DNA of 64,000 nucleotides. Source: Streptococcus sobrinus DSM 20742 = ATCC 33478. GTDB lineage: Bacteria; Bacillota; Bacilli; Lactobacillales; Streptococcaceae. Positions 8,830 to 19,299 of this stretch are shown here, piece by piece. Position 1 is the stretch's first letter; every line of letters begins with the position of its first letter. The position numbers and the translations under genes were made by a program. The notes under the pieces were generated by a model, which saw only the letters and a list, made by a program, of their open reading frames with translations, did no database searches and was not told the origin of the DNA. Location: NCBI RefSeq assembly GCF_000686605.1, contig NZ_JMLC01000006.1, positions 1-64,000 on the forward strand. The letters run 5' to 3'.

Positions 8830-11377
8830 AATTTCTCCAGGCATGCAGCAGTATTTAGACATCAAAGAATCCTATCCGGATGCTTTTTTGCTTTTTCGGA
8901 TGGGGGATTTTTATGAGCTCTTCTACGACGATGCGGTTAAGGCTGCTCAGATTTTGGAAATCAGCCTCACCAGTCGCAATAAGAATGCTGACAATCCCAT
9001 TCCTATGGCGGGCGTGCCCTATCATTCAGCACAACAATATATTGATGTCCTAGTCGATTTGGGTTATAAGGTAGCCATTGCCGAGCAGATGGAGGACCCC
9101 AAAAAGGCTGTTGGTGTCGTCAAACGGGAGGTTGTTCAGGTGATTACGCCAGGAACCGTGGTGGATTCCAGCAAGCCCGATAGCAGTAATAATTTCTTGG
9201 TTGCCATCGACTATCTGAATGGGGTTTACGGACTCTCCTATATGGACCTCTCAACTGGGGAGTTTTGTGCCACCAGCCTGACAGACTTTACAGCCGTTCG
9301 TAGCGAAATTCAAAATCTCAAGGCCAAGGAAGTCGTTCTGGGCTTTGATTTGAGTGACAAGCAGCAGGAAGCTCTGACCAAGCAGATGAGTCTCCTTTTG
9401 TCACCTGAAAAAGAGGTCTATGATGATGTCCAGCTGATTGGCTCTGACTTGTCAAGCGTAGAGGCCCAGGCCGCTGGTAAGCTCCTCCAATACGTCCATC
9501 AGACACAAAAGCGGGAGCTCAGCCACCTACAAAGTCTGGTTCACTACGAAATCAAGGACTTCCTACAGATGACCTATGCCACCAAGACCAGTCTGGATCT
9601 CTTGGAAAATGCTAGAACCAGCAAGAAACACGGCAGTCTCTTCTGGCTTTTGGATTCAACTAAGACAGCCATGGGGATGCGGCTCTTGCGGACCTGGATT
9701 GATCGGCCCTTGGTTAGCCAAGAGAAAATCTTGGAGCGGCAGGAGATTGTTCAGACCTTCTTGGATAACTTTTTTGAACGCAGCGACCTGACCGACAGCC
9801 TCAAGGGGGTCTACGATATTGAGCGCCTAGCCAGCCGAGTGTCTTTTGGTAAGGCCAATCCCAAGGACCTCTTGCAGTTGGGGCATACTCTAGCCCAGGT
9901 TCCCAAAATCAAGACCATCTTAGCCAGCTTTTCTAGTCCCGTTTTAGACCGGCTAAATGAAGCCATTGATGCCCTGCCGGAGTTGGAAAGTCTGATTGCC
10001 TCGGCCATTGACCAAGATGCTCCAGCCACCATTACCGAAGGGGGCATGATTAAGACAGGCTTTGACCAGCAGTTGGATCATTATCGCCAGGTGATGCGGG
10101 AAGGAACCACCTGGATTGCCGAAATCGAAGCCAAGGAGCGATCAGCCAGCGGGATTTCCACCCTCAAGATTGATTACAACCGCAAGGATGGTTACTATTT
10201 CCATGTGACCAATTCCAATCTTTCCCTAGTGCCGGACCATTTCTTCCGCAAGGCAACTCTGAAAAATTCTGAGCGTTTTGGGACAGCGGAACTGGCTAAA
10301 ATTGAAGGGGACATGCTGGAAGCCAGAGAGCAATCGGCAACCCTGGAATACGATATTTTCATGACCGTCCGCAATCAGGTGGAAAAATACATCCAACGTC
10401 TGCAAGACCTGGCCAAAAATATTGCAACTGTTGATGCCCTACAGAGCCTAGCCGTTGTGGCTGAAAACAATCACTATGTTCGGCCCCAGTTCAACGACCA
10501 GCAGCTTATTGATATTCAAGAGGGGCGCCACGCTGTTGTTGAGAAGGTTATGGGAACCCAGGAATACATTCCTAATACCATCACCTTGGATCAGAAGACT
10601 GCGATTCAGCTGATTACGGGTCCCAATATGAGCGGGAAATCCACTTATATGAGGCAGTTGGCCCTGACTGTGGTCATGGCTCAAATCGGCTCCTTTGTGG
10701 CTGCCGAGTCTGCTAATCTTCCTATTTTTGATGCCATCTACACTCGGATTGGGGCAGCCGATGACCTGATTTCCGGGCAATCAACCTTTATGGTTGAGAT
10801 GATGGAGGCCAATATGGCTATCCAGCGGGCTAGCAGTCAGTCCCTTATCCTCTTTGACGAATTGGGCCGAGGCACCGCCACCTATGACGGGATGGCCCTG
10901 GCTCAGGCAATCATCGAATACATTCACGATAGGGTAGGTGCCAAGACCCTCTTTGCCACCCATTATCACGAATTGACGGAACTGTCAATCAGCTTGACAC
11001 ATCTGGTCAATGTCCACGTGGCGACTCTGGAGAAGGACGGCGATGTTACCTTCCTGCATAAGATTACAGATGGTCCTGCTGACAAGTCTTACGGGGTCCA
11101 TGTGGCCAAGATTGCAGGTTTGCCTGAGGCTCTCCTCCAGCGAGCCAATGCTATCTTGACTGATTTAGAGGCCCATTCGGTCAGCTTGACCGGCCAAGAA
11201 GACTTTACGGAGCTTGACAAACTTGTCAAACAGAAAAGAGACAGTCAACAGTTGTCCCTCTTTGAAGTAGCAGAACCTAATGATAAGTTGGTTCAAGCCC
11301 TCCAAGACCTTGATGTGGTCAATATGACCCCTATGGAAGCCATGAATGCCCTCTTCGAATTGAAAAAATTATTGTAA
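8816..11377 (+). CDS. mutS: DNA mismatch repair protein MutS
   Basis: Recognises base mismatches and recruits MutL. The 853-residue protein has the mismatch-binding Phe-x-Glu motif in GDFYELF near residue 33, connector and lever domains, and a C-terminal ATPase. The Walker A motif is [10 protein letters not shown] near residue 600; the Walker B/D-loop region is [16 protein letters not shown] near residue 680, and a catalytic THYHEL follows near residue 715. The length is typical. It ends the argR-led operon. Normally mutL would follow closely in this group; here a foreign-looking DUF3644 gene and a structured RNA candidate lie between them. Confidence 0.97.
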   Translation: MAKDKISPGMQQYLDIKESYPDAFLLFRMGDFYELFYDDAVKAAQILEISLTSRNKNADNPIPMAGVPYHSAQQYIDVLVDLGYKVAIAEQMEDPKKAVGVVKREVVQVITPGTVVDSSKPDSSNNFLVAIDYLNGVYGLSYMDLSTGEFCATSLTDFTAVRSEIQNLKAKEVVLGFDLSDKQQEALTKQMSLLLSPEKEVYDDVQLIGSDLSSVEAQAAGKLLQYVHQTQKRELSHLQSLVHYEIKDFLQMTYATKTSLDLLENARTSKKHGSLFWLLDSTKTAMGMRLLRTWIDRPLVSQEKILERQEIVQTFLDNFFERSDLTDSLKGVYDIERLASRVSFGKANPKDLLQLGHTLAQVPKIKTILASFSSPVLDRLNEAIDALPELESLIASAIDQDAPATITEGGMIKTGFDQQLDHYRQVMREGTTWIAEIEAKERSASGISTLKIDYNRKDGYYFHVTNSNLSLVPDHFFRKATLKNSERFGTAELAKIEGDMLEAREQSATLEYDIFMTVRNQVEKYIQRLQDLAKNIATVDALQSLAVVAENNHYVRPQFNDQQLIDIQEGRHAVVEKVMGTQEYIPNTITLDQKTAIQLITGPNMSGKSTYMRQLALTVVMAQIGSFVAAESANLPIFDAIYTRIGAADDLISGQSTFMVEMMEANMAIQRASSQSLILFDELGRGTATYDGMALAQAIIEYIHDRVGAKTLFATHYHELTELSISLTHLVNVHVATLEKDGDVTFLHKITDGPADKSYGVHVAKIAGLPEALLQRANAILTDLEAHSVSLTGQEDFTELDKLVKQKRDSQQLSLFEVAEPNDKLVQALQDLDVVNMTPMEAMNALFELKKLL

Positions 11378-11409
11378 ATATATTAAATTTATTTATAGAA
11401 AAGGAATAT

Positions 11410-12374
11410 ATGGAAGATTTAAGTAAACGATTGGTAGATAAAAGTATTGAGGCTTTTATTATGGGGCTTGAAATATATAACAAACCTACAATTAAGTACA
11501 GAATTGAAGGTTTTAGTTTCTTTGTATGTAATGCTTGGGAGTTAATGTTAAAGGCAGAATTGTTAAAAAGAGGGGGTTCTATTTATTTTCCTGATAGCGA
11601 TAGGACAATAAGTTTAGAGGGCGCTATTCGAAAAATATATACAGATAAAAAGCAACCGTTGAGAGTTAATCTTGAAAAGATTATTGAATTAAGGAACACA
11701 AGTACTCATTTCATAACTGAAGACTATGAAACCATTTATGCTCTCCTTTCTTTCAATCATGTGTTTTGAATTTTTCAGAGCAACTTAAGAGATTTCATAA
11801 TATAGATGTTACTGACTATATTGCTCAAAATTTTTTAACATTGTCAGTAAATTTAAATATTCTAACCAATGAAGAAATTCGTGGAAAATACTCGCAAGAA
11901 ATGGCAGAACGTTTAATTAGTAACAAAAATGAGCTGGAATTTCTGGAATCTAATAATTCCTCAAAAGATTTATATATCCCAATTCGACATGAGTTTGAAC
12001 AAATAAAAGGTAAGAAAAAAGCAGACTTTACTTACAAGATAGATCCTAATGCTGATACGTCAGCAAAAATCATTAAAAAATTGCAAGATCCAAAGGATAA
12101 GTATAAACTTACTAGAAAAGACGTTATAGACTCAGTCAATAAGCAGCTCAGGATGAAAAAAATCTCCTTTGATTATCAGACAACCAAAGGAGATAAAGGT
12201 TTTAACGAATACACGTTGAATTTAATCATGGATTTCTACAATTTAAAACGAGATAAGTATTGCTATCAATTTGGTCCTACAAGACGGTATTCTCAACAAT
12301 TAGTAGAATTTGTAGTCGAAAAAATAAAAATTGATTCAAAAATAGTCGCCAATATTAAGAAGAAAAAAAGATAA
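11410..12374 (+). pseudogene. DUF3644 HEPN-like protein, split by a frameshift
   Basis: Two frames, 11410-11769 (119 residues) and 11766-12374 (202 residues), match the N- and C-terminal parts of one DUF3644 protein of about 321 residues. The first part contains IIELRNTSTHF near residues 94-104. R-N-x3-H is the Rx4H signature of HEPN ribonucleases found in abortive-infection proteins. The break is at a TTTT run: one extra T would give HVFLNFSEQL in a single frame. The TTG of the second part overlaps the TGA of the first, so reinitiation is also possible. The gene is AT-rich, unlike mutS and mutL on either side, which suggests transfer. It has its own AAAGGA ribosome binding site. Confidence 0.7.
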
Positions 12375-12473
12375 CTCCAGGGTCATAGGAATTCTAAGCG
12401 TAAAGCCTACTCCCATTCGGGAACCCAGAGCTAATCCTTCACAAGTTATCTTTAGGTGTATTATAACATCTAA
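12367..12473 (+). ncRNA. Candidate structured RNA downstream of DUF3644
   Basis: A perfect 10-base outer stem (AAAGATAACT 12367-12376, AGTTATCTTT 12444-12453) closes a GC-richer block. Inside, GGGT (12380-12383) pairs with ACCC (12423-12426), enclosing two hairpins: TAGG/CCTA (12386-12389, 12406-12409) and TCCC-ATTC-GGGA (12411-12422). This gives a branched fold. A second hairpin, TTAGGTGT/ACATCTAA (12452-12473), follows. The block stands out from the roughly 30% GC around it and overlaps the DUF3644 stop codon. No known RNA family is recognised; it could simply be an elaborate 3' end. Confidence 0.4.
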
Positions 12474-12554
12474 GAATAAAATGTAAAGAATTTTAATTAA
12501 TGGCTATTTAAGTGATAGAATGAATATAACCTTCAATACATGAATGAGTGAACT

Positions 12555-14546
12555 ATGTCAAAAATTATTGAATTGCCAGAGGTTTTGGCCAATCAGATTG
12601 CTGCCGGTGAGGTTGTTGAGCGGCCCAGCAGCGTTGTTAAAGAATTAGTCGAGAATGCTATCGATGCCGGTAGCACACAAATTACAGTTGAAATCGAAGA
12701 ATCCGGTCTCAAGAAAATTCAGGTGACCGACAACGGCCAAGGCATTGAAAATGACGATGTGGCCCTCAGTCTGCGTCGTCACGCCACCAGTAAAATCAAA
12801 AATCAGGCGGATCTCTTTCGGATTCGGACCTTGGGATTTCGGGGTGAGGCCCTGCCGTCAATTGCCTCAATTAGCGATTTGACGATTAAGACAGCGGTCA
12901 AGGGTGCAGACCACGGGACCCTGCTGGTCGCTAAAGGCGGAGAAATCCTCTCCCAAGAGCCTATCAGTACCCCTGTCGGCACTAAGATTACGGTTGAGGA
13001 TCTCTTCTTTAATACTCCAGCCCGCCTCAAGTACATGAAGTCCCTCCAGGCAGAGTTGGGGCACATTGTTGATGTCATCAATCGTCAAAGCCTGGGGCAC
13101 CCCGAGATTGCCTTTACCCTGATTAATGATGGGCGTGAGTTGACCAAGACCACCGGCACTGGTGACCTGCGTCAGGCCATTGCTGGTATCTATGGTCTCA
13201 ATACGGCTAAGAAGATGGTCGAAATTTCCAATAGTGACTTGGATTTCGAGGTATCAGGTTATGTCAGTCTGCCTGAATTGACTAGAGCCAATCGCAACTA
13301 CATCACCATCCTCATCAACGGTCGCTACATCAAGAATTTCCTTCTCAATCGGGCCATTTTAGATGGCTATGGCTCCAAGCTCATGGTCGGTCGCTTTCCC
13401 CTAGCTGTGATTGACATCCAGATTGACCCCTATTTAGCCGATGTCAATGTCCATCCAACCAAGCAGGAAGTCCTTATTTCTAAGGAAAAAGAGCTCATGC
13501 AGCTGATTCGCAAGGCAATTGCTGAGAGCTTGCGAGAGCAGGATTTGATTCCAGATGCCTTGGAAAATCTGGCCAAATCTAGTGTTCGCAAGGCTGACAA
13601 ACCTGTTCAGACCAGCCTACCGCTCAAGCAGACCAATCTCTATTACGACCAGGCCCGTCAGGATTTCTTCCTTAAATCGGACAATCAAGTGGCAGAAAAC
13701 CAGTTAAACCAAGATCCCCAGTCTGTCAATCAGGCGGCGGAAAACCAGTCAAACCAGCCTTCTCAACCTGTCAATCAAGTTGACAAGGCTGTCAAGCCGA
13801 CGGATTCTGTCAGACAAGCCCAAAGGCCTGAACCAGATGTCCAGGACCAGGAACATCCTGATATTGACTTTTCCAAGAAGACTCAGACCCATAAATTGAT
13901 GGATCGTCTGGACCAAGAAGAAAGCTCAAGCTTCCCTGAGTTGGATTATTTTGGTCAGATGCAGGGCACCTATCTCTTTGCCCAAGGACAAGGTGGCCTT
14001 TATATCATTGACCAACACGCTGCCCAGGAGCGGGTCAAATACGAATACTACCGAGAAAAAATTGGTGAGGTTGACAGTTCTTTACAGCAGCTCTTGGTTC
14101 CCTATCTCTTTGAATTTCGGGCGGAAGACTTCATTAACCTTCAAGAAAAAATGCCTCTCCTCAACCAAGTGGGTATCTATCTAGAACCCTATGGTAACAA
14201 TACCTTTATCCTGCGGGAGCACCCCATCTGGATGAAGGAGGAAGAGATTGAATCGGGTGTTTACGAGATGTGCGACATGCTCCTTTTGACGGATGAGGTT
14301 TCTATCAAGGTCTATCGGGCTGAGCTAGCTATCATGATGAGCTGTAAACGCTCCATCAAGGCCAACCATGCCCTAGATGACTATTCGGCCAGCAATCTTC
14401 TAGTCCAACTATCCCAATGTAAAAATCCCTATAATTGTCCCCATGGCCGGCCGGTCCTGGTTAATTTCACCAAGTCTGATATGGAAAAAATGTTCCGTCG
14501 GATTCAAGAGAACCATACCAGCCTAAGGGAACTGGGGAAATATTAA
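12555..14546 (+). CDS. mutL: DNA mismatch repair protein MutL
   Basis: The MutS partner and nicking endonuclease of mismatch repair. The 663-residue protein has an N-terminal GHKL ATPase (ENAIDAGST near residue 35, DNGQGI near 60, [16 protein letters not shown] near 95). A C-terminal domain carries the endonuclease motif [12 protein letters not shown] near residue 490, plus SCKRSIKA and CPHGRP metal-site elements near residues 597 and 630. The linker at about residues 375-430 is an unusual Gln/Asn/Pro-rich stretch with repeated NQ and QPVNQ words, absent from conserved parts of the family and likely disordered. The ATG follows AATGAGTGAACT with only a weak ribosome binding site. Confidence 0.97.
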   Translation: MSKIIELPEVLANQIAAGEVVERPSSVVKELVENAIDAGSTQITVEIEESGLKKIQVTDNGQGIENDDVALSLRRHATSKIKNQADLFRIRTLGFRGEALPSIASISDLTIKTAVKGADHGTLLVAKGGEILSQEPISTPVGTKITVEDLFFNTPARLKYMKSLQAELGHIVDVINRQSLGHPEIAFTLINDGRELTKTTGTGDLRQAIAGIYGLNTAKKMVEISNSDLDFEVSGYVSLPELTRANRNYITILINGRYIKNFLLNRAILDGYGSKLMVGRFPLAVIDIQIDPYLADVNVHPTKQEVLISKEKELMQLIRKAIAESLREQDLIPDALENLAKSSVRKADKPVQTSLPLKQTNLYYDQARQDFFLKSDNQVAENQLNQDPQSVNQAAENQSNQPSQPVNQVDKAVKPTDSVRQAQRPEPDVQDQEHPDIDFSKKTQTHKLMDRLDQEESSSFPELDYFGQMQGTYLFAQGQGGLYIIDQHAAQERVKYEYYREKIGEVDSSLQQLLVPYLFEFRAEDFINLQEKMPLLNQVGIYLEPYGNNTFILREHPIWMKEEEIESGVYEMCDMLLLTDEVSIKVYRAELAIMMSCKRSIKANHALDDYSASNLLVQLSQCKNPYNCPHGRPVLVNFTKSDMEKMFRRIQENHTSLRELGKY

Positions 14547-14548
14547 TC

Positions 14549-14706
14549 TTCTTCAAAAATCAAAAGATTCGCTGTCAACTCACTTTGTCGGACTTGCTGA
14601 GGAAAGCTAGGTTTTCCCCATTCTCCACCTCAAAAGCTCTCCTAGGTCTCTTGAACTGTTAGCAATTTGTTGACTTGGTAACTTTTGATTTTCATTAACT
14701 ATAAGT
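14549..14706 (+). repeat. Dispersed streptococcal intergenic repeat, family A
   Basis: Starts TTCTTCAAAAATCAAAAG and ends ACTTTTGATTTTCATTAACT, so the ends are inverted repeats (ATCAAAAG/CTTTTGAT). The core TCAACTCACTTTG is shared with 4799-4990 and 29528-29640. It fills most of the mutL-ruvA gap, ahead of a promoter-like region before ruvA. Confidence 0.7.
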
Positions 14707-14777
14707 CAAATGAATCCGTCTAAGCGCGGATTTTTTGGTAGAATAAGGGTATCTCAATTTGATTTGAAAGGCTTTTT

Positions 14778-15368
14778 ATGTACGACTATCTCAAAGGAAT
14801 TTTAACCAAAATTACAGCCAAGTATATCGTGGTCGAGGCTGGTGGCCTGGGCTATATGGTTAATGTTGCCAACCCCTACTCTTTCTCCAACCAGATGCAT
14901 CAGGACATCCAGATCTATCTCCACCATGTGGTGCGAGAGGATGCCCAGCTTCTCTATGGGTTTCATAGCGAAGAGGAGAAGGCCGTTTTCCTCAATCTGA
15001 TTTCTGTTTCAGGTATCGGTCCAACAACGGCCTTAGCTATCGTTGCTGTTGATGATAATGAGGGCTTGGTTGCCGCTATTGATAATAGCGACATCAAGTA
15101 CCTGACTAAATTTCCTAAGATTGGCAAGAAAACTGCACAGCAGATGGTTTTGGACCTAGCTGGTAAGTTTGTGGAAGTGCCTCAAGCGGCTGGCAAGGCA
15201 AGTCCACAGGCCCAAAGTAGCAATCAAAATCTGGACGAAGCCATGGAAGCCCTCCAGGCACTGGGCTACAAGGCCAGCGAACTCAAGAAAGTCCGTGCCT
15301 TCTTTGAAGGAACCGACGAAACCGCAGAGAATTATATCAAGTCAGCCCTGAAATTGCTGATGAAATAA
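14778..15368 (+). CDS. ruvA: Holliday junction helicase subunit RuvA
   Basis: Binds Holliday junctions and loads RuvB during recombinational repair. The 196-residue protein has the N-terminal OB domain, two helix-hairpin-helix motifs ([15 protein letters not shown] near residue 77 and [16 protein letters not shown] near residue 112), and the C-terminal RuvB-contact domain ([18 protein letters not shown] near residue 155). The length is typical. It precedes tag with 168 bases between them, as in relatives, and both are probably read from a promoter after the dispersed repeat. Confidence 0.95.
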   Translation: MYDYLKGILTKITAKYIVVEAGGLGYMVNVANPYSFSNQMHQDIQIYLHHVVREDAQLLYGFHSEEEKAVFLNLISVSGIGPTTALAIVAVDDNEGLVAAIDNSDIKYLTKFPKIGKKTAQQMVLDLAGKFVEVPQAAGKASPQAQSSNQNLDEAMEALQALGYKASELKKVRAFFEGTDETAENYIKSALKLLMK

Positions 15369-15536
15369 TTAAATCCAAAGAATGGCAAGAACTGGACGAA
15401 GCTTGGAAGTTTATCATATCAAACAATATGCTTAACAGGAAGTTGACCGATTCGCGAGCATCAGGCAGACTCGCAATTCACAAGTTTTCTGGGCTTCAAA
15501 CTTGCCTGATAGATGGCATTTAAGAAAGGATCTTCT

Positions 15537-16088
15537 ATGAACCGTTGCGGTTGGGTCAAGATGACCAATCCCTTGTACATCGCTTACCATGACCAGGAAT
15601 GGGGACGGCCCTTGCATGACGAACGGGCCCTTTTTGAACTGCTTTGTCTGGAGGGTTACCAAGCTGGACTTTCTTGGGAGACCATTCTTAACAAACGTCA
15701 GGCCTTCAAAAAGGCCTTTCATAACTATGACATCAGTCAAGTCGCTCAGATGAGTAATCAGGAGCTTGACAACTTGCTTGACAATCCTGACATCATTCGC
15801 CACAAGGCGAAACTCTACGCTACCCGGGCCAATGCCCAAGTTTTTCAGGCTATCCAAAAGGAATTTGGTTCTTTTGATCACTATATTTGGTCCTATGTTA
15901 ACTTTACACCGCTTGTCAATAAAGTTGACAGCTATAAGGACCTACCAACTCAAACCGACCTATCTCAAGAGATAGCTAAGGACCTGAAAAAATGTGGCTG
16001 TAAATTCGTCGGCCCAACAACCACTTATTCCTTCTTAGAGGCCGCCGGCCTCATCAATGACCACGAAAACAGCTGTGACTTTAAATAA
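15537..16088 (+). CDS. tag: DNA-3-methyladenine glycosylase I
   Basis: Removes 3-methyladenine from alkylated DNA. The 183-residue protein keeps the zinc ligands of E. coli Tag: Cys in NRCGW (residue 3), His in AYHDQEWG (about residue 16), and His and Cys in the C-terminal NDHENSC. The core has GLSWETILNKRQAF near residue 45. The ATG at 15537 is chosen because AAAGGA lies seven bases before it and the next residues are the conserved NRCGW; an ATG at 15513 would add eight unsupported residues. It ends in a terminator shared with the opposing XRE gene. Confidence 0.95.
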   Translation: MNRCGWVKMTNPLYIAYHDQEWGRPLHDERALFELLCLEGYQAGLSWETILNKRQAFKKAFHNYDISQVAQMSNQELDNLLDNPDIIRHKAKLYATRANAQVFQAIQKEFGSFDHYIWSYVNFTPLVNKVDSYKDLPTQTDLSQEIAKDLKKCGCKFVGPTTTYSFLEAAGLINDHENSCDFK

Positions 16089-16090
16089 AA

Positions 16091-16115
16091 TGGGCCTTCC
16101 AAACTGGGAGGTCCA
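16091..16115. terminator. Bidirectional terminator between tag and the XRE gene
   Basis: TGGGCCTTCC pairs with GGGAGGTCCA (two G-U pairs) across a five-base loop. A and T runs on each side serve the two converging genes. Confidence 0.75.
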
Positions 16116-16122
16116 TTCATTT

Positions 16123-16524
16123 TCAGTTCTTTTGTATTTTCTTTTCTTGGAGGAATAATTTGCTTTCATAGGCCAGTGCAAATATTGTTGCGACTAGGAA
16201 GCCCAGCATAAAAATTCGATGAACAAGAGTAAAATAGGCAATGTAAATCAGCGTCACCAATAGATATGCTAGAATTCCGTAGTGCCATTTTTTTCTCCGG
16301 CTATCTCGAATGATTTTTTCCTTGACCACTTTGTCTTCCTTGATTAGCCTATCTAAGCTGATTTGAAAGGTTTCACTGATAGCAAGTAAATTAGCAATAT
16401 TAGGGAGGTCGGCGGACTCCCAACGGGCCACGGCTGAACGTGAAACATGGAGTTTCTGAGCCAAACTATCTTGAGTCAGTCCGTGTTTTTGACGAATTTC
16501 TTTAAGAACTTGAGAGACTTTCAA
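16123..16524 (-). CDS. XRE-family regulator with membrane segments
   Basis: A 133-residue protein. Residues 1-65 form a Cro/CI helix-turn-helix (RQKHGLTQDSLAQKLHVSRSAVARWE). The C-terminal part has two hydrophobic stretches (near residues 85-103 and 105-120), so the regulator is probably tethered to the membrane. The start is a TTG at 16524, placed seven bases after AAAGGAGG; the reading frame runs further upstream but without a better start. Neighbouring genes are tag (converging) and a MacB-like transporter further away on the same strand. Such small fused regulators often control adjacent transporters or toxins, but no target is evident. Confidence 0.75.
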   Translation of the reverse strand: MKVSQVLKEIRQKHGLTQDSLAQKLHVSRSAVARWESADLPNIANLLAISETFQISLDRLIKEDKVVKEKIIRDSRRKKWHYGILAYLLVTLIYIAYFTLVHRIFMLGFLVATIFALAYESKLFLQEKKIQKN

Positions 16525-16823
16525 GATCCTTCCTCCTTTCACAAGGTACAGAACAGCCGGGTGCCACAAAGAACTAAAAGGTCTGGTACCCCTTTTTATC
16601 CAAACTTGAAAATAAAGGGCTGAGGTGGAAAATCGGGTGAAGGTGTACCGGAGCTCCAAGCCTGATTTGTACCCAAAGATAGTCTTGGTTATAATCAGCT
16701 AAAGTCAAGACAGTCTCCCTCTCTTCCCAGAATGATGTAGGCGAGTCCAACCCCAATTTTATTTTACAGAAAACCGGGGATAAGAACAAGAGATTTTCTT
16801 GATTAAGCTTGTTATGCTTCATA
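16525..16823. other. Non-coding stretch upstream of the XRE gene
   Basis: About 300 bases with no supported gene. On the minus strand a frame of 82 codons is open (16574-16822) but lacks a ribosome binding site and any recognisable domain. It may be leader sequence or gene residue. Confidence 0.4.
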
Positions 16824-16860
16824 ACAAAATACCCCAGACCTTATTTCAAGGCTGGAGTAT
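16824..16860 (-). terminator. Terminator of the MacB-like transporter
   Basis: On the minus strand TACTCCAGCCTT pairs with AAGGTCTGGGGTA and is followed by TTTTG. Confidence 0.75.
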
Positions 16861-16875
16861 TATAATATTAATCTA

Positions 16876-18789
16876 TTATTCACTGGCCAGAGCATCAATT
16901 GGATTGAGCCTGGCTGCTTTACCAGATGGTGCCAAGCTAGCAATCAAGGCAATCAGTAAACCAATAATCACAGTAGAGATGGTTGTCGCTAAAGACACTT
17001 GAATAATATCAAATTTGATGGTTGAGTAAACCAATTTATTAACTAAAAGTTGAATGGCTAGAGCGGTGATGATGGCTAAAATATTGGCGGATACGCCCAG
17101 CAGAAGACTTTCATTGACAAAGAGCCGGCGAATATCTTTGCGACGAGCCCCCATAGCCCGCAGAACACCGATTTCCTTGGTTCTTTCGGTAACGCTCATG
17201 TAAGTAGTCGCTACAATCATGAGGATACTTACTAGAAGAGAAATACCAGCAACCAAGGCCAGAACAACCCCGACGATATAGGTGATTTGTACAATAGAGT
17301 TTAGAGTTGCGCCGACACCTGTGATGCTATAGAGCACCTTTCCGTTTTTCTTCAAGGCTCGAGCATCGTTTTGCGCCTGTTTGGTATTGTTCAAATTATC
17401 AACACTAGCTGTAATGAAATTAGGTTTTAACTTAGCTCCTTGCTTAGTCGCAGCTTTTTGTAAACTATCCATAGAAACTAGATTCATCTGCTCTGTTGTC
17501 CCTGAAATAGTATATTCTTTAGTAATGGTAATAGGTTTCCCGTCGTCACCCAAGGCGGTTAGCCCGATGGTCACCTTCTTACCAACGGCCTTTTTAACAT
17601 CCTTAGAAATATTTTTCTTGGCATAATCTTTTGAAACAACAATTTGGTCTCCCTTAGGCATGGCCTTATTTGAGATATTCTTCTTTACGATAGTATCATT
17701 TGTTGTCTGTAAAATACTATTTTGTACGATTTTATCTTTATAACTGATGGTAAAAGTGGGGGCGTAATAGCCATATTCTGTCTTGGTAACATGCTTAATG
17801 TTACCAATTCTATCTTTATCCTTGCCAGTCATGCCAGTGCTAGTTAGTGCATCGGTATTTTTAAGGGTAACTTGAAAAGCCTTTGGATTAGCGATTTCAT
17901 CTATAAAGCTATTCATATAGCCTCTTGCACCATTACCGAGGCCCAGAAAGAACATGACAGAAAAGAGACCTATAGCCATCCCAATCGTAATGATGAGGTT
18001 TTGCTTCCAAGCATTTTTAAAGTGAGCCCAGGCCATTTTCCAACTAGCTCCCCTGGTCAAAGGTCTGGAAGATAGTTCTTCTAAGTCGTTTCCTGTTGAG
18101 AATGGATCACGTATGCGCTCATCGGCAGTTATTTGGCCATCGGTCAGGGAGACGATTCGTGTTCCTGCCTCAGCGACTTCTTGGGAGTGAGTAACTACGA
18201 TAACAGTTTTGCCTGACCTAGCAATATCTTGTAAAATTTTGAGAACCTCTTTGGTATTTTGAGAATCCAAAGCACCGGTTGGTTCATCGGCGATGATAAT
18301 CTCAGGATTGCTGGCCAAGGCCCGAGCAATAGCAACTCTTTGTTTTTGCCCACCAGATAATTGGGCAGGCTTTTTCTTGCGGTGCTCATAAAGGCCAACT
18401 TGTTTCAAAAGTTTTTCAGCCTGAGCCAGCTGTTCCTTATGTGATAGCTTAGTCATTTTTAGGCTAGTCAGAACATTGTCTAGCACACTGAGGTAGTTCA
18501 CCAAATTGAAGGATTGAAAGATAAAACCAATGGTTTGGCGGCGATACTCATCCATGGCCTTCTCACCCTTATTTTTTTGCGGTTGTCCTTTGATAATAAC
18601 ATCACCAGAATAATTTCGGTCCAAGCCGCCAATAATATTCATTAGAGTGGATTTTCCTCCACCAGATTCTCCAAGGATACTAATGAAATCTCCTTGATCA
18701 AAGGAAAGATTAATCCCTTTTAAAACAGGAAATTCCTCCTTACCAAGAAAATAAGACTTATAGATATTTTTTAACTCCAATAAACTCAT
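16876..18789 (-). CDS. MacB-like ABC transporter, fused ATPase and permease
   Basis: A 637-residue fusion. Residues 1-235 are the ATPase: Walker [10 protein letters not shown] near residue 40, signature [16 protein letters not shown] near 145, and Walker [13 protein letters not shown] near 165. A membrane segment lies at about residues 265-285, followed by a large extracytoplasmic domain. Three C-terminal membrane segments with the FtsX consensus ([20 protein letters not shown]) end the protein. This architecture is that of MacB-type mechanotransmission exporters of peptides or antibiotics. The ATG at 18789 follows AAAGGA and starts [13 protein letters not shown], the usual N-terminus. No accessory membrane-fusion protein is adjacent. 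The substrate is unknown; peptide export or antimicrobial resistance is plausible. Confidence 0.9.
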   Translation of the reverse strand: MSLLELKNIYKSYFLGKEEFPVLKGINLSFDQGDFISILGESGGGKSTLMNIIGGLDRNYSGDVIIKGQPQKNKGEKAMDEYRRQTIGFIFQSFNLVNYLSVLDNVLTSLKMTKLSHKEQLAQAEKLLKQVGLYEHRKKKPAQLSGGQKQRVAIARALASNPEIIIADEPTGALDSQNTKEVLKILQDIARSGKTVIVVTHSQEVAEAGTRIVSLTDGQITADERIRDPFSTGNDLEELSSRPLTRGASWKMAWAHFKNAWKQNLIITIGMAIGLFSVMFFLGLGNGARGYMNSFIDEIANPKAFQVTLKNTDALTSTGMTGKDKDRIGNIKHVTKTEYGYYAPTFTISYKDKIVQNSILQTTNDTIVKKNISNKAMPKGDQIVVSKDYAKKNISKDVKKAVGKKVTIGLTALGDDGKPITITKEYTISGTTEQMNLVSMDSLQKAATKQGAKLKPNFITASVDNLNNTKQAQNDARALKKNGKVLYSITGVGATLNSIVQITYIVGVVLALVAGISLLVSILMIVATTYMSVTERTKEIGVLRAMGARRKDIRRLFVNESLLLGVSANILAIITALAIQLLVNKLVYSTIKFDIIQVSLATTISTVIIGLLIALIASLAPSGKAARLNPIDALASE

Positions 18790-19027
18790 ATGAATTCCTT
18801 TCATTTTTTGTAATATTGAAATGATACAATTTTTTGTATAGCCTGTCAAGAGTTTTCTGTTTTCAGACTTATTTTTTATATAAGGAAATGGCAATATAAG
18901 GGAAGGTTCGTTAACCAACTTAAATTTTCCAAGCATACAGTACCTAGGGATACTCGCTAGGATCGCTTAGTTAGCCCACCCTTTGGCTAATTATGTTCAG
19001 TTCCTATTATGAAGTACCTGGTCTCAT

Positions 19028-19225
19028 ATTGCGTAAAAAAGGCTGCATAGGGTCAAAATACGCTTTCTAATTTTTAGGCTCAACGGAGACTGGAACCAAC
19101 CACTATGGTGACTTGGCTTGTCTCCCTTACTAAGTCAGCCCTCTTGCTGTTATTGAGCAAAATGTCTTATGTCGCATGAAAAAACAGTCACATCGGCCCC
19201 AACTCGTTTTCTAGTTTCTAGGCTC
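19028..19225. repeat. Diverged tandem duplication upstream of cinA
   Basis: Two units of about 54 bases (near 19028-19081 and 19170-19225) match imperfectly and are 144 bases apart. The clearest words are CGCTTTCTAATTTTTAGGCT and CGTTTTCTAGTTTCTAGGCT. No gene is seen in 18790-19299; the part nearest the transporter (18790-18950) holds its leader. Confidence 0.5.
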
Positions 19226-19228
19226 GTG

Positions 19229-19256
19229 AAAAATTGGTCCACTGGACCAATTTTTT
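19229..19256 (+). terminator. Strong hairpin terminator before cinA
   Basis: AAAATTGGTCC, loop ACT, GGACCAATTTT, then more T. It ends 18 bases before the com-box, so it insulates the competence promoter from upstream transcription. Confidence 0.85.
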
Positions 19257-19274
19257 GATAAAATAAGATGACTT

Positions 19275-19282
19275 TACGAATA
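19275..19282 (+). promoter_or_regulatory. com-box (SigX/ComX promoter) of cinA-recA
   Basis: TACGAATA is the exact core of the streptococcal com-box (cin-box) recognised by the competence sigma factor ComX. It lies 25 bases before the cinA ATG, placing the transcript start near 19288-19290. Confidence 0.85.
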
Positions 19283-19299
19283 GATAAGTGGGTGACCTA

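Noticed and set aside
11755-11775. Programmed -1 frameshifting in the DUF3644 gene
   Set aside because: The codon context (GTG TTT TGA) does not form a good X-XXY-YYZ slippery site; a lost T or reinitiation at the overlapping TTG is simpler.
16620-16670. A T-box-like string (AAGGTGTACCGGAGC) near the XRE gene
   Set aside because: One base short of the T-box core, wrong strand for the XRE gene, and no following terminator or downstream amino-acid gene on that strand.
16574-16822. An 82-codon minus-strand frame as a gene
   Set aside because: No ribosome binding site, no domain, and it runs across the region just after the transporter terminator.
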